DNA of 64,000 bases from Microvirga tunisiensis (GCF_009296175.1 NZ_VOSK01000002.1:1-64000), one strand, 5' to 3'. Shown: positions 37,671 through 47,841, counted from the stretch's first letter. Made by a program: numbers and translations. Notes: generated by a model from the sequence alone, not told the origin.

Positions 37671-40600
37671 TGATCAAGCCAATCCGCTCCCTCGCCCTTA
37701 TCTCGATCATCATCGCCCTGACGGTTGCAGCCTTCTGGCTGGTGGCGGGACGTCCCAGCCAGGCACAGAGCGACCAGGGCGTTCTGGCCAATCTGATCTC
37801 GCGCCTCCTGTCGACGCCGACCACGCGCGTTACCATCGGCAGCATCGAGGGGGCTCTCTCCTCAAATGCCGTCATCCGGGACATCCGCATTGCCGACCGG
37901 GATGGCGTGTGGCTCAATCTCGATCGAGCCCGCCTCGTCTGGAGCCGCACGGCGCTGCTGCGCGGACGCCTTCAGGTCGACGAACTCACCATCGACCGCC
38001 TTCAGGTTCTGCGCAGGCCGTTGCCCGCCGAGGAGGATGCGCCTGTCTCCGATGAGCCAATCCTGCCCGAACTGCCGGTGCGGGTCATCGTAGATCGCTT
38101 CGCCTTGCAGGAACTCACCCTTGGTGCGCCGGTGCTCGGCACGCAGGCACAGCTCTCGGCGGCGGGTTCGGCCCAGCTTGGCGATCCGTCCGAAGGGCTC
38201 GATCTGAACTTCCAGGCGCAGCGCCTGGATGCGCCCGGGCGGCTTTCGATCGACCTCACCTACGTTCCACAGTCGAACCGTCTCGCCCTCGACCTCACCC
38301 ATCAGGAACCTGCAGGCGGCATTGCCGCTCGACTGATGAATCTGCCCGGACTTCCGCCCGTCGATCTGAAGCTCGCCGGCCAGGGGCCCATGAATGACTT
38401 CGCAGCGCGGCTCGATTTCACTGCCGGACCGACGATTGGTGCTTCGGGGACGGCGACCGTCAAGCGCGCCACGGCCGGTTATGATGTGAATCTGGATCTC
38501 GCCGCGCGTGTCGAGGGATTGCTGCCGGCACCGGCCGCGCCAGTCTTCAGCGGGACCACTCAGCTCGTTGGCCATGTGACCGTCGGCGATGACAGCAGCC
38601 TGCGCTTCCAGCCGGTGCGCATCACATCGAATGTCGCACGCTTCGATATGACCGGAACCGTCAGCTCCGGCCAGGTTCTCGATCTGACGCTCAACGCCCG
38701 TGCCTTGCCGACCGATGGTGCGAAAACGCGCGCAGGGGAGGCGGAGATCGCCCGGCTCAATTTCAACGGAACCGTGCAGGGTCCGTTGACGGCGCCGCGC
38801 ATCAACGGCTTGCTCGATGCCGCCGAGGTCAGGCTCCCGCAGGGCACCCTGGACACGCTGACGGCCCGTGTGACCATGAATCCGGTGGACGGCGCATCGC
38901 CTCCCAACCAATTCTCCTTTGCCGTCGATGCAGGTGCTGGAGGGATCCGGCCTGCGGACCGGGCGCTCGCCCGGGCGATTGGAACGACCCTTTCGGTCAC
39001 GGCGCGTGGTTCCTTCGATCTGGATGGTGTCGCGAACGTGGAGACGGCGCGCATCGAGACCTCCACGGCGCGGGCAGGCTTCACGGGACGGGTGGGAAGC
39101 ACCATTCTCGATGGCGCGCTCGATGCCAACATCCCGGCGCTGGCATCCTTCTCAGGCGTCGCGGGCCGGCCGCTGCAGGGTTCTGCAACTCTGACGGCGC
39201 GATTGTCAGGCAATCCTCGTCGGTACGACATGGCGGCTGTCGTCGACGCCCGGTTGCGGGAACTTTCGACGGGAACGCCGGGCGTCGACGGTCTCCTGGG
39301 GCGCTCGGTCACAGCTACGGGCACGATGCGCCGCATCCCCAATGGTTTCGCTTTTGAGAATTTCCAGGTTGATGGGGCACATCTCGATGCCCGTGTCGAT
39401 GGGCGTGCCACGCAATCCGCGGCTGATCTGGGCCTCGACATCACCATCGACGAGTTGAGGCAAGTGGATCAGCGAGTGACCGCCGGCCGGGCGAGTGTCA
39501 TGGCTCGTCTTGCAGGTTCGCTCGAACGGCCGGACGTGCGGGGTGTTGCAACGCTCACCGACGTGCGAGCCCTCAATCGATCCATCCCGCGCCTTGCGAT
39601 CAGTCTCGACGCCAAGGATGTGACGGGTGCGCTCGATGCCGCTCTGATGCTCGATGGACAGGTGGACGGGAAGCCAGCAACGGGCTCCCTTCATCTCGCA
39701 AAGCCTCCAGAGGGCGGGTGGCTCCTGGACCGGCTCGATATCGATATCGGTTCAGTCGGATTGAATGGAAATCTCCGCCTGGGCGCCGAGAATCTGGCGC
39801 AGGGCGAGATCTCCCTGTCCGGCAGCAACTTCGACGATCTCTCGCCGCTCGTGCTGACGAAGCTCGATGGCGCGCTCGATGCGGTTGTTTCTCTCGATGC
39901 GAGTGGTGGCGGTCAGAATGCCACGATTACGGCACGAGGCGCGCGCTTTGCCGTGGCGGATGCGTCGGTGAGGAATTTCGATGCGAAGCTCACCGTTCAG
40001 GATCTTTATCGCCGTCCCATGATCGACGGTAACGTCTCTGCCGAGGCGCTGACGGCTGGCGGCCAGACCTACAGAACCGTGCGGTTCGTGGCCGATGGAA
40101 CGCCGGATGCCTCGCGCTTTACGGCGTCTGCCGTCGGGCAGGGATTCAACCTCGACGCACATGGACGCCTCGTCCCTGGCGATGCAACACGGATCGAGCT
40201 TGCGAGCTTCACCGCACGCCGCGGCGGCAGGCGTCTGGCTCTGGCCCAACCCGCAGCCATCATCCTTCAGAACGGTGCCGTCACCCTGTCCGATCTTGTG
40301 ATCGCGGCGGATCAGGGCCGTATCGCGGTTTCCGGCACGGTTTCCGACAGACTCGATCTCTCCGTCGATGTCCGCAGCCTGCCGCTTCAGGTCGCCGACA
40401 TCGTGGTGCCCAATCTCGGTCTGGCCGGCACGGTCAACGGAAATGCTTCCATTGGCGGAACAATGGAAGCACCTACCGGAAACTACCGCGTCAACGTATC
40501 AGGCCTTGCCACGGCAGAGACCCGTCGGGCCGGCCTGCCGGCGCTCAACATCGAGGCGCAGGGGCGTCTTGCCGATCAGCGGGCCGGCATCGATGCGAGG

Positions 40601-41971
40601 ATTGCCATCGGGCGTGGCGGAACTGTGCAGGTTTCGGGAAGTGTTCCCCTCGATCCGGCCGAGGAACTGGCGCTCAGGGTGGTGGGGCGTACCGACCTTG
40701 CCATCGCCAATTCCTTCCTGTCCGCATCTGGTCAGCGTCTGACAGGAGCTGCCAATCTCGATCTGTCAATTGCCGGAAAATTCTCGAACCCGCGCATCGA
40801 GGGTTCCGTGACCCTTGCCAACGGCAGCTTCGTCGACTCGCTCCAGGGCGTCCAGCTGAACGGCATTGCCGGGCGCTTCGTGGCGCGCGGGCAGGTGCTT
40901 TCCATCGAGAACTTGACGGCGCAGACACCGAGCGGTGGCTCACTTTCCGCCCGAGGCCAGGTGACGATCGATCCGGCGGCGGGGCTGCCCGGCGAGATCC
41001 GCATCACGGGCAACCGCGCGCAGCTCGTCTCCAACGAGACCGTCGAGGCCAGCGCCGACCTGGATCTGACCGTCTCGGGCCCGCTTCTGAGCAGGCCGCG
41101 GGCTGCGGGCCACATCAACATCATCTCGATGAACGTTTCCGTGCCTGACCGGCTGCCCACCACCTTGAGACCGCTCCCGGGAACCAGGCATGTGCGGCCG
41201 ACGCCGACCGCGGCCGCGCGGCTCGCTCTCGCGCAGCGGCGGCAATCCGCTTCTGCGAGAGGCACACCTTTCCGCGCCGAACTCGATCTGACGCTGACGG
41301 CGCAGAGCCGCATCTTCGTGCGCGGGCGCGGCATCAATGCCGAACTCGGCGGCGATCTGCGGCTCCAGGGCACGACCCAGGATCCCATTGCCATCGGTGC
41401 CTTCGAACTCCGGCGCGGCCGCTTCGATCTTCTGGGCCAGAGGCTCGAGTTCGTGCGTGGACGACTGGACTTCACCGGCGATCTCACGCCATCCCTCGAC
41501 TTCCTGGCGGAGACGCAGGCGGGAGACGTCACTGCTCGCATCGGTGTCACGGGTCCGGCCTCCAGCCCGGAATTCACGTTCAGCTCCGAACCGTACCTGC
41601 CTCAGGACGAGGTCCTCTCCCGCATCCTGTTCCAGAGGCCGTCGGGCGGGCTGTCCGCGGGGCAGGCCCTGCAGCTCGCGCAGGCCGTGGCGCAGCTCTC
41701 CGGCGGGTCCGGCAACGACGCGTTCGAGCAACTGCGCCGTTCGCTCGGTGTCGACAGCCTCGACATCACCGTCGGCGCTGGCGGCGGGCCTGGCGTGGGC
41801 GTTTCGCGCTATATCAGCGACAATGTGCGAGTCGGCGTGAAAGCCGGCGCTCTGCCCGAGGAGAGCGGCGTGACGGTCGACGTCGATCTGACACGGCGGC
41901 TCAAGGCTCAGGGCGAGATCAATGCCGAAGGCGGCAGTTCCGTCGGGCTTGGGTTCGAGTTGGAGTATTAG
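37670..41971 (+). CDS. tamB: TamB: inner-membrane-anchored translocation/assembly protein
   Basis: TamB spans the periplasm and works with TamA in outer membrane protein assembly; relatives are also linked to phospholipid transport. The protein has 1433 residues, a single N-terminal TM helix (about 7-28, LALISIIIALTVAAFWLVAG) and a very long beta-rich repeat region of DUF-type strands. The conserved C-terminal TamB domain (about 1090-1430) ends RRLKAQGEINAEGGSSVGLG with a terminal Tyr. Its ATG overlaps the tamA stop (TGATG), so the two are translationally coupled. A strong hairpin follows. Confidence 0.94.
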   Translation: MIKPIRSLALISIIIALTVAAFWLVAGRPSQAQSDQGVLANLISRLLSTPTTRVTIGSIEGALSSNAVIRDIRIADRDGVWLNLDRARLVWSRTALLRGRLQVDELTIDRLQVLRRPLPAEEDAPVSDEPILPELPVRVIVDRFALQELTLGAPVLGTQAQLSAAGSAQLGDPSEGLDLNFQAQRLDAPGRLSIDLTYVPQSNRLALDLTHQEPAGGIAARLMNLPGLPPVDLKLAGQGPMNDFAARLDFTAGPTIGASGTATVKRATAGYDVNLDLAARVEGLLPAPAAPVFSGTTQLVGHVTVGDDSSLRFQPVRITSNVARFDMTGTVSSGQVLDLTLNARALPTDGAKTRAGEAEIARLNFNGTVQGPLTAPRINGLLDAAEVRLPQGTLDTLTARVTMNPVDGASPPNQFSFAVDAGAGGIRPADRALARAIGTTLSVTARGSFDLDGVANVETARIETSTARAGFTGRVGSTILDGALDANIPALASFSGVAGRPLQGSATLTARLSGNPRRYDMAAVVDARLRELSTGTPGVDGLLGRSVTATGTMRRIPNGFAFENFQVDGAHLDARVDGRATQSAADLGLDITIDELRQVDQRVTAGRASVMARLAGSLERPDVRGVATLTDVRALNRSIPRLAISLDAKDVTGALDAALMLDGQVDGKPATGSLHLAKPPEGGWLLDRLDIDIGSVGLNGNLRLGAENLAQGEISLSGSNFDDLSPLVLTKLDGALDAVVSLDASGGGQNATITARGARFAVADASVRNFDAKLTVQDLYRRPMIDGNVSAEALTAGGQTYRTVRFVADGTPDASRFTASAVGQGFNLDAHGRLVPGDATRIELASFTARRGGRRLALAQPAAIILQNGAVTLSDLVIAADQGRIAVSGTVSDRLDLSVDVRSLPLQVADIVVPNLGLAGTVNGNASIGGTMEAPTGNYRVNVSGLATAETRRAGLPALNIEAQGRLADQRAGIDARIAIGRGGTVQVSGSVPLDPAEELALRVVGRTDLAIANSFLSASGQRLTGAANLDLSIAGKFSNPRIEGSVTLANGSFVDSLQGVQLNGIAGRFVARGQVLSIENLTAQTPSGGSLSARGQVTIDPAAGLPGEIRITGNRAQLVSNETVEASADLDLTVSGPLLSRPRAAGHINIISMNVSVPDRLPTTLRPLPGTRHVRPTPTAAARLALAQRRQSASARGTPFRAELDLTLTAQSRIFVRGRGINAELGGDLRLQGTTQDPIAIGAFELRRGRFDLLGQRLEFVRGRLDFTGDLTPSLDFLAETQAGDVTARIGVTGPASSPEFTFSSEPYLPQDEVLSRILFQRPSGGLSAGQALQLAQAVAQLSGGSGNDAFEQLRRSLGVDSLDITVGAGGGPGVGVSRYISDNVRVGVKAGALPEESGVTVDVDLTRRLKAQGEINAEGGSSVGLGFELEY

Positions 41972-41980
41972 GCAAGATGT

Positions 41981-42005
41981 GAGGGGCGACTTCAGGGCGC
42001 CCCTC
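41981..42005. terminator. Terminator between tamB and the TctC-type gene
   Basis: GAGGGGCG (41981-41988) and CGCCCCTC (41998-42005) form a perfect 8-bp stem with a 9-base loop between two converging genes (stops at 41971 and 42016). It can serve both; no T-run follows. Confidence 0.65.
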
Positions 42006-42015
42006 AGGGTCAGGA

Positions 42016-43017
42016 TCAATCGACTTTGGCACCCGAGGCTTTCACGACCTTCGCCCATTTCTCATGCTCGGACTTCACATAAGCCATGAGTTCGTCCGGG
42101 CTCATCGATCGGATCTCACCACCAAGGTCTGCAAAACGCTTCTGCAGTTCCGGCGTCTCCAGGGCCTTGCGGACTTCCTGGTTCAGCTTGGAGGTGATTT
42201 CGGGCGGCGTGCCCTTCGGGGCGAACAGGGCAAACCAGCTCGATGCCTCGAAGCCGGGCAGGCCTGCCTCGGCGAGGGTCGGCTTGTCCGGGATGGCGGG
42301 TGAGCGCTTGGATGACGTGACCGCGAGCGCGCGCAGATTGCCGCTGCGGACCTGCTCGATGGAGGAGGGCAGGTTGTCGAACATCACGTCCACCTGGCCG
42401 CCAATCAGATCGTTTACCGCCGGTCCGCTGCCACGGTAGGGAACGTGGGGCATCTCGATGCCGGTCATCTGCTTGAAGAGCTCGCCTGACAGGTGGATGG
42501 AGGTGCCGTTGCCGGAGGACGCCATCGTCATCTTGCCGGGCGTCGCCTTCGCCTCGGCAATGAATTCCTCGACAGTGGTGGCCTTCACCTTCTTCGGGCT
42601 CACCACCATCAGGTTCGGCACTCCGGCCACGTAGGCGACCGGGGCGAAATCGGTGAGCGCATCATACGGCATCTTGGTATAGAGGCTCGGATTGATGGCA
42701 TGGGTGCCCACAGTGCCCATCACGAGGGTGTAGCCATCCGGATCGGCCTTGGCGACCGCATCGGTCCCGATATTGCCGCCTGCTCCGCCGCGGTTCTCGA
42801 TGACGAATTGCTGCCCGAGGGATTGCGACAGCTTCTCGCCGACGAGGCGGGCAAAGATGTCGGTGGTGCCGCCTGGCGTGAACGGCACGATCAGGCGCAC
42901 CGGCCGGGAGGGATAGGTGGCCTGCTGGGAGAGCGCGGCTCCGGATACCAGGCAGGCCGAAGCACTCAAGGCAGCGCCGAGCACGTGCCGACGCGTGAGG
43001 CTGGAGAGGAATGGCAT
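42016..43017 (-). CDS. Tripartite tricarboxylate transporter (Bug/TctC) binding protein
   Basis: This periplasmic solute-binding protein of 333 residues has a signal peptide with a twin-arginine-like start (SLTRRHVLGAALSASACLVS, cleavage near residue 31). The Bug signature follows: YPSRPVRLIVPFTPGGTTDI, then ENRGGAGGNIGTDAVAKADP. Such proteins bind small carboxylates for TctAB permeases, but no tctA or tctB is present here, so it is an orphan or works in trans. AGGGAG precedes the ATG. It lies 99 bases after metI on the same strand and may or may not share its transcript. Confidence 0.92.
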   Translation of the reverse strand: MPFLSSLTRRHVLGAALSASACLVSGAALSQQATYPSRPVRLIVPFTPGGTTDIFARLVGEKLSQSLGQQFVIENRGGAGGNIGTDAVAKADPDGYTLVMGTVGTHAINPSLYTKMPYDALTDFAPVAYVAGVPNLMVVSPKKVKATTVEEFIAEAKATPGKMTMASSGNGTSIHLSGELFKQMTGIEMPHVPYRGSGPAVNDLIGGQVDVMFDNLPSSIEQVRSGNLRALAVTSSKRSPAIPDKPTLAEAGLPGFEASSWFALFAPKGTPPEITSKLNQEVRKALETPELQKRFADLGGEIRSMSPDELMAYVKSEHEKWAKVVKASGAKVD

Positions 43018-43116
43018 TGCGGCTCCCTATAGAGTTGATGTCGTTGACCGCACCGGGTTCCGGTGCGGCAACCACCATGAGAGCGCAACGTCCTGCCAGA
43101 GGCAACGGCTTTCCGG

Positions 43117-43770
43117 TCAGCGCCGGTCGAAGCGGCTTGCGATGAGATCGCCCGTGGATTGGACCACCGTGACGATGACGATCAGGACGGCGATGACGCT
43201 GACCATGACGGTCGTGTCGAAGCGCTGGTAGCCGTAGCGCATGGCAAGATCGCCCAGTCCGCCGGCGCCCACGGCCCCTGCCATGGCCGAGGAGCCGATC
43301 ATCGACACCAGTGTGATGGTGAAGCCCCGGATGATGCCTGGCAGGGCTTCCGGCAAGAGCACATGGACGATGATCTGCCAGCGGCTCGCGCCCATGGCTT
43401 GCGCGGCCTCGACGAGGCCGTGATCGACTTCGCGCAGGCTGACTTCGGCGATGCGGGCGAAGAACGGTGTTGCCGCGATGCTCAACGGTACGACCGCGGC
43501 CCAGAGCCCGATCGACGTGCCGACGATGAGGCGCGTGAAGGGGATGAGGGCTACCAGAAGGATGATGAAAGGCGTCGAGCGGAAGCCGTTGATGACGCTG
43601 CCCAACACCCGGTTGAGACGGGGCATCTCGTAGATGCCGCCGATGCTGGTGGTGACGAGAACGACGGCGAGGGGAATCCCGGCCGCGAAAGCGACCAGAC
43701 CCGCTGTGCCGACCATGATCAGGCTCTCGAGGAATGCATCCCAGAACATCGGGAGGAAGTTTGTGGGCAT
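43117..43770 (-). CDS. metI: MetI-family ABC transporter permease
   Basis: This 217-residue inner-membrane permease has five hydrophobic segments. The ATPase-contact EAA loop is visible as VEAAQAMGASRWQIIVHVLL, and GFRSTPFIILLVALIPFTRL is typical of methionine uptake (MetI) permeases. It should pair with the MetQ-type protein encoded at the head of the cluster. No MetN ATPase is encoded in the cluster or elsewhere in the window. Given the flavin monooxygenases between them, the substrate may be an organosulfur compound rather than methionine (inference). Confidence 0.9.
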   Translation of the reverse strand: MPTNFLPMFWDAFLESLIMVGTAGLVAFAAGIPLAVVLVTTSIGGIYEMPRLNRVLGSVINGFRSTPFIILLVALIPFTRLIVGTSIGLWAAVVPLSIAATPFFARIAEVSLREVDHGLVEAAQAMGASRWQIIVHVLLPEALPGIIRGFTITLVSMIGSSAMAGAVGAGGLGDLAMRYGYQRFDTTVMVSVIAVLIVIVTVVQSTGDLIASRFDRR

Positions 43771-43791
43771 GTCTGATGATCCCGTCTCTGG

Positions 43792-45105
43792 TTATGGATT
43801 CAGGGCTGAAGTGTCAGTGGCGTTCTTCGCCTGGGCTTCGCTCTGGATGACGGCCTGGAGAACGCCGACGGGTGGGGTGCCATTCAGCCAGTAATCGCCG
43901 ATGGCACGCTCGCGCTGAATGGCGGGATTGTGGGATGCCAGAGTGCGGGCATTGCGCCAGTAGCGGTCGAGGCGCCGCGTCTCGCTTACGGCGGATGCGC
44001 CGCCGATCTCGAAGAGCAAGGTCGTCGCTTCGAGCACCTGCTCGATCACGATCTGCTGCGCCTGATAGGCCTTGATGTTCGCCGACGTATAGAGCTCCGT
44101 CGCATCCTGGCCATTGAGAGCGGACTGGTAGGAGTCCTCAATGGCATCGGCAACGCCTTCCACCAGCGTGTCCGCCGTGAAGGAGAGGCTCGCGAGACGC
44201 CCGATCACGCTCTGAACGAGCGGGTCATGGCGCGGGCTGGACTTGCCGGGAACCGCGAAGGTCCTGGTCTTGGCCCGGGTAAACTCGATGGCGTCCTTCA
44301 GGACGGCCCGCGCAATGCCCGCGAGGGCGGCCAGATGGAACAGCTGGTAATACGCGATGATGTAGGATGTCTTAGGAGGCTGTTCGACGGAGATCCGCCG
44401 GAGGATCTGATCCGCCCTGATCTCGACCCGGTTGAAACGTGTCGTGCCGCTGCCGGTCAGGCGTTGGCCGAAGCCGTCCCAATCGTCTTCGATCACGACA
44501 CCCGGAGCCGTCGTCGGCAGGACGAGGGAGACATACTCCGTTCCCTCCAGGGCGACCGCCACGATCCACGTCGCATAGATCGTCCCGGTGCTGTAGAATT
44601 TATAACCGTCGAGAAGCCAGTGATCGCCGTCCTTCGTGAGGGTGACGGTCGTCTCGGTGCCTTCCGTCTTCTCGGCCATGGCGGCGCCGAAGAGGGCGCC
44701 GTCGACGATGAGGGAGAACCATCGCTGGCGGTCGGCCTCGTCCCGGCCGTTGAGCCGCTCCTCGACGAAGGCGAAATGAGCGCGGAAGATCTGGGGCAGG
44801 TTGGAATCGGCCTCGCCCAGCTCGATGAGAAGCCGGAACGCCTGGGGCAGGCTGGCGCCGAGGCCGCCATAAGCCTGCGGAATGCGCAGAGCGCCAAAGC
44901 CCGCTTCGCGCAGCCAGGTCACGGCCTCGAAGGCCAAGGCGCGCGACTGCTCCCATGCAATGGCTCCCTCGGCGATCCTTGCGAAAATCGGCCGGAAGCG
45001 CTGCGCCAGCTCGTCATAGGAGATCGGCGGGGACGCAAGCCGGTGCAGGGCGCCGGCGGGTCCGACATGCGGGTCTGGTGCAAAAAGGCTCGTGGCGGCA
45101 GACAT
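43792..45105 (-). CDS. Acyl-CoA dehydrogenase-fold flavoenzyme (SfnB/DszC-like)
   Basis: This 437-residue protein has the acyl-CoA dehydrogenase fold: an N-terminal helical domain (LREAGFGALRIPQAYGGLGA), a middle beta domain (AMAEKTEGTETTVTLTKDGD, FYSTGTIYATWIVAVALEG) and C-terminal helices. It groups by sequence feel with SfnB and DszC, which use reduced flavin on sulfur compounds, rather than with fatty-acid enzymes. Such enzymes act in sulfur acquisition or desulfurisation. It lies between a MetI permease (21-base gap) and an NtaA/DszA-like monooxygenase, the partner type that commonly accompanies it. The substrate is unknown. Confidence 0.85.
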   Translation of the reverse strand: MSAATSLFAPDPHVGPAGALHRLASPPISYDELAQRFRPIFARIAEGAIAWEQSRALAFEAVTWLREAGFGALRIPQAYGGLGASLPQAFRLLIELGEADSNLPQIFRAHFAFVEERLNGRDEADRQRWFSLIVDGALFGAAMAEKTEGTETTVTLTKDGDHWLLDGYKFYSTGTIYATWIVAVALEGTEYVSLVLPTTAPGVVIEDDWDGFGQRLTGSGTTRFNRVEIRADQILRRISVEQPPKTSYIIAYYQLFHLAALAGIARAVLKDAIEFTRAKTRTFAVPGKSSPRHDPLVQSVIGRLASLSFTADTLVEGVADAIEDSYQSALNGQDATELYTSANIKAYQAQQIVIEQVLEATTLLFEIGGASAVSETRRLDRYWRNARTLASHNPAIQRERAIGDYWLNGTPPVGVLQAVIQSEAQAKNATDTSALNP

Positions 45106-45135
45106 CGTTGCTTCCGTTCGAATGGAGAGAGGGGA

Positions 45136-46535
45136 TCAGGCGATTTTTCTGGCAGGAGCAGGCTGCACCGCGTTCGAACGATAACGAGCCCCCCAGTGCT
45201 CGGAGGGAAGACGGCTGCGGCTCTCGCCGAACAGCTTTTCGCGCAGGGTGCCGTCGGCATAATCGGCCTTGAACAGGCCCCGCTCCTGGAGCGCCGGCAC
45301 GACCAGATCGACGAAGTCGGCCAGGCTTTCCGGGGCCACCGTGCGGGGCAGGTTGATGCCGTCGATATCGGCGGTCTCGACCCATGAGGCGATGTGGTCG
45401 GCGATCTGCTCCGGCGTGCCGACGAACGGCTTTTGCCGGCTTCCCAGAATCATCTGATCGATCAGCTTGCGAACCGTCCAGACCGTGCCGGCACTTCGCG
45501 TGGTGATGGCCTCCAGGGTCGAGTTGTTGGCATTGTTCTTCTCATACTGGATCGGCTCATCGAGATCGTATTTCGAGAAGTCCACGCCCGACGAGCTCGA
45601 GAAATGCGCCAGAGCTCCTTCCACGCTTGCGTGGCGGCGATATTCCTCCAGCTTGTCCTGAGCCTCCTTCTCCGTGCGGCCGACCACGAGGCTCATGCCG
45701 ACGAAGACCTTCACGTCGTGAGGGTTGCGGCCGTAGCTCGCCGCCCGGGCGCGGATGTCGGCGATGATGTCACGGGCGACATTCGGGTTGGGCCCCCCGG
45801 TGAACACGCATTCGGCATGTTTGGCCGCAAACTCGCGTCCGCGGGTCGACGATCCGGCCTGATACAGAACCGGTGTGCGCTGAGGAGACGGTTCGCTCAG
45901 GTGAACGGCGTCGATCTGATAATAGGGCCGTCGTGCTTGATGGACCTGACCTTCTCGGGACGCGCATAGATGCCTTGGGCGCGGTCGCGGATGACGGCAT
46001 CGTCGTCCCAGCTGCCTTCCCAGAGCTTGTAGAGAACATCGAGATAGTCGTCCGCGATGTCATAGCGGTGATCGTGGTCGAGCTGTTCGGAAAGCCCCAT
46101 GCCGCGCGCCGCACTGTCGAGATAGCCGGTGACGATGTTCCAGCCGACGCGGCCCTCGGTCAGATGATCGAGCGTCGACATGCGGCGGGCATGAAGATAG
46201 GGCTGCTCGTATGTCGTGTTGACGGTGACGCCGAAACCCAGATGCTTCGTGGCATGCGCCATGGCCGGCACGAGGAGCATCGGGTCGTTGACGGGAACCT
46301 GCGCGCCGGCGGCGATGGCCGCCTCCGGCCCTCCCTTGTAGACATCGTAGACGCCCACGATGTCGGCCAGGAAGATGCCGTCGAGCTTGCCCCGCTCGGC
46401 GATCTTCGCGAGGTTCACCCAGTAGTCCAGGCTCGTATAGGACGAGGACTGATCGCGCGGGTGGGTCCACATCCCGTGATTGATGTGGCCCACGCAGTTC
46501 ATGTCGAAGGCGTAGATGTTGATCTTCTTGGTCAT
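45136..46535 (-). pseudogene. NtaA/SnaA/DszA-family FMN-dependent monooxygenase, one frameshift
   Basis: The first half (from ATG 46535) reads KINIYAFDMNCVGHINHGMW and FGVTVNTTYEQPYLHARRMS with GRVGWNIVTGYLDSAARGMG, standard for flavin-dependent monooxygenases of this group. After KHDGP, near 45925-45927, one C is missing from a short C run. The similarity continues in the next frame as YYQIDAVHLSEPSPQRTPVL, then NPNVARDIIADIRARA, to a stop at 45136. Restored, the protein would be about 466 residues, the usual length. As it stands, translation ends at 45897 after 212 residues. It is either a recent inactivation or a sequencing error. It would use FMNH2 to oxidise an organosulfur or similar substrate. 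Confidence 0.85.
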
Positions 46536-46566
46536 TGTCTCACCCGGCTCGATCGTCAGCTGATAT

Positions 46567-47439
46567 TCAGTTCGTGGGATTGGTGTCGGATCTCTGCGCG
46601 GGCTCCCACGCCGGAACGGTCATGTCGCCGAAGTGCTTCTTGAGGATGGCTTTGACCTCGGGTGAGTTCTGATAGATGGACACGAACTTGTTGATCCGTG
46701 GGTCCTTCGCATCTTCAGGGCGGACGACCCATTGGATGGCGAAGCGCTTCTGGACGTCGTCGAAGATCAGGGCCGAGTTCGGGTCGATATCGAATTGCTT
46801 GAGGGTCGCCGGATAGCCTTGTCCGAGATCCACGTCATCGAGCGCCGTCGGCAATTGCTGGGCGATGAGCTCGGTGATCTTGATGTTCTTCGGGTTCGAG
46901 ACGATGTCGGCGACCGTCGCCTTGTATTCCAAGCCTTCCCTGAGCTTGATCAGACCGATCCGCTCGAGAAGTACGAGCCCTCTTCCGCCGTTCACCGGAT
47001 CGTTGGCGATGGCAACCTTTGCGCCATTGGGAAGATCCGCGACGTTCTTGTACCTCTTCGAGTAGAGGCCGACCTTCGACATCGTGCCGACGCCGATGGA
47101 AACGAAATCGTAGCCTCGCGCCTTCTTGGCATCTTCCAGGAAGGGGATGTGCTGGAAGTAGTTGGCGTCGATGTCCTTGTTGGCGAGCGCAGCATTGGGT
47201 GTGATCCAGTCCGTGAATTCGATCACCTTCACGTCGAGTCCCTGCTCCTTGGCTTCCTTGGCGGCCTGATGAACGGCATCGGCCAAGAGACCGGAATTGA
47301 TGCCGATCCTCAAAGGCGACGCGGCCTGAGCCGCGCCTGGAACGAGCGCCCAGGTGGATGCGGCGAGAAATGCCATGACCGCAAAGGATTTTGAGCTTGA
47401 TCGACGGCGGCTCCATTCAGACAGAAACTTAATCGGCAT
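46567..47439 (-). CDS. metQ: MetQ/NlpA-family ABC transporter substrate-binding protein
   Basis: This periplasmic binding protein of about 290 residues has a signal region SFAVMAFLAASTWALVPGAA followed by the NlpA core (IEFTDWITPNAALANKDIDA, NYFQHIPFLEDAKK, NGAKVAIANDPVNGGRGLVL). The lipobox Cys common in MetQ is absent, so it is probably soluble. The frame is open back to 47505, but ATG 47439 lies behind AAGGGA at good spacing and was chosen. It heads the minus-strand cluster, opposite an Lrp/AsnC-type gene, and should feed MetI. The ligand may be methionine or an organosulfur compound. Confidence 0.91.
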   Translation of the reverse strand: MPIKFLSEWSRRRSSSKSFAVMAFLAASTWALVPGAAQAASPLRIGINSGLLADAVHQAAKEAKEQGLDVKVIEFTDWITPNAALANKDIDANYFQHIPFLEDAKKARGYDFVSIGVGTMSKVGLYSKRYKNVADLPNGAKVAIANDPVNGGRGLVLLERIGLIKLREGLEYKATVADIVSNPKNIKITELIAQQLPTALDDVDLGQGYPATLKQFDIDPNSALIFDDVQKRFAIQWVVRPEDAKDPRINKFVSIYQNSPEVKAILKKHFGDMTVPAWEPAQRSDTNPTN

Positions 47440-47667
47440 CGGACGGTCCCTTATGTTTAACGGAAGTATAGGCTCGCGTTTCCTGTCTCCGGATCGGACA
47501 AACAACAGGATGAGTGGTCGTCATCTTGGGAGATGACGAGTTTTGACAGCTTTGAAGATCTGCGTATTGGACGGCAGATGCCTCGTTTGCTTCCACCCCC
47601 GGCACATGCTGCGCTTCGGAGACTTGTAGGAATGGTGCCTAGAGGACGGGCCCGGGTCAATTAGATT

Positions 47668-47683
47668 GTTCTTTTTTTAGAAC
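47668..47683. promoter_or_regulatory. Palindromic operator candidate, site 1
   Basis: GTTCT-N6-AGAAC with a T6 centre lies 229 bases upstream of the metQ start. On the minus strand it sits just before TTGACC, a possible -35 element for the metQ cluster. An identical half-site layout recurs at 47842-47857. It is likely bound by the adjacent Lrp/AsnC-type regulator (inference). Confidence 0.5.
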
Positions 47684-47841
47684 GTGGAGGTGAAGAAAAA
47701 ACTTCTTCTTTCCCGGAAGGCGGCAGCAAGAATTTTCCTGCGACAGCTCTGATTTTCTCTCAGCCCAGCTTCTCAAGGAAAATGGGCCCTATGGGCAGGT
47801 TACCTTTCGGCATGGCTGAGGGGACTGGTCCGCTTGACCTC

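Noticed and set aside
47440-47667. SAM-type riboswitch upstream of metQ
   Set aside because: The region lacks the conserved helices of known SAM riboswitch classes as far as can be read by eye; the palindromes explain regulation better.
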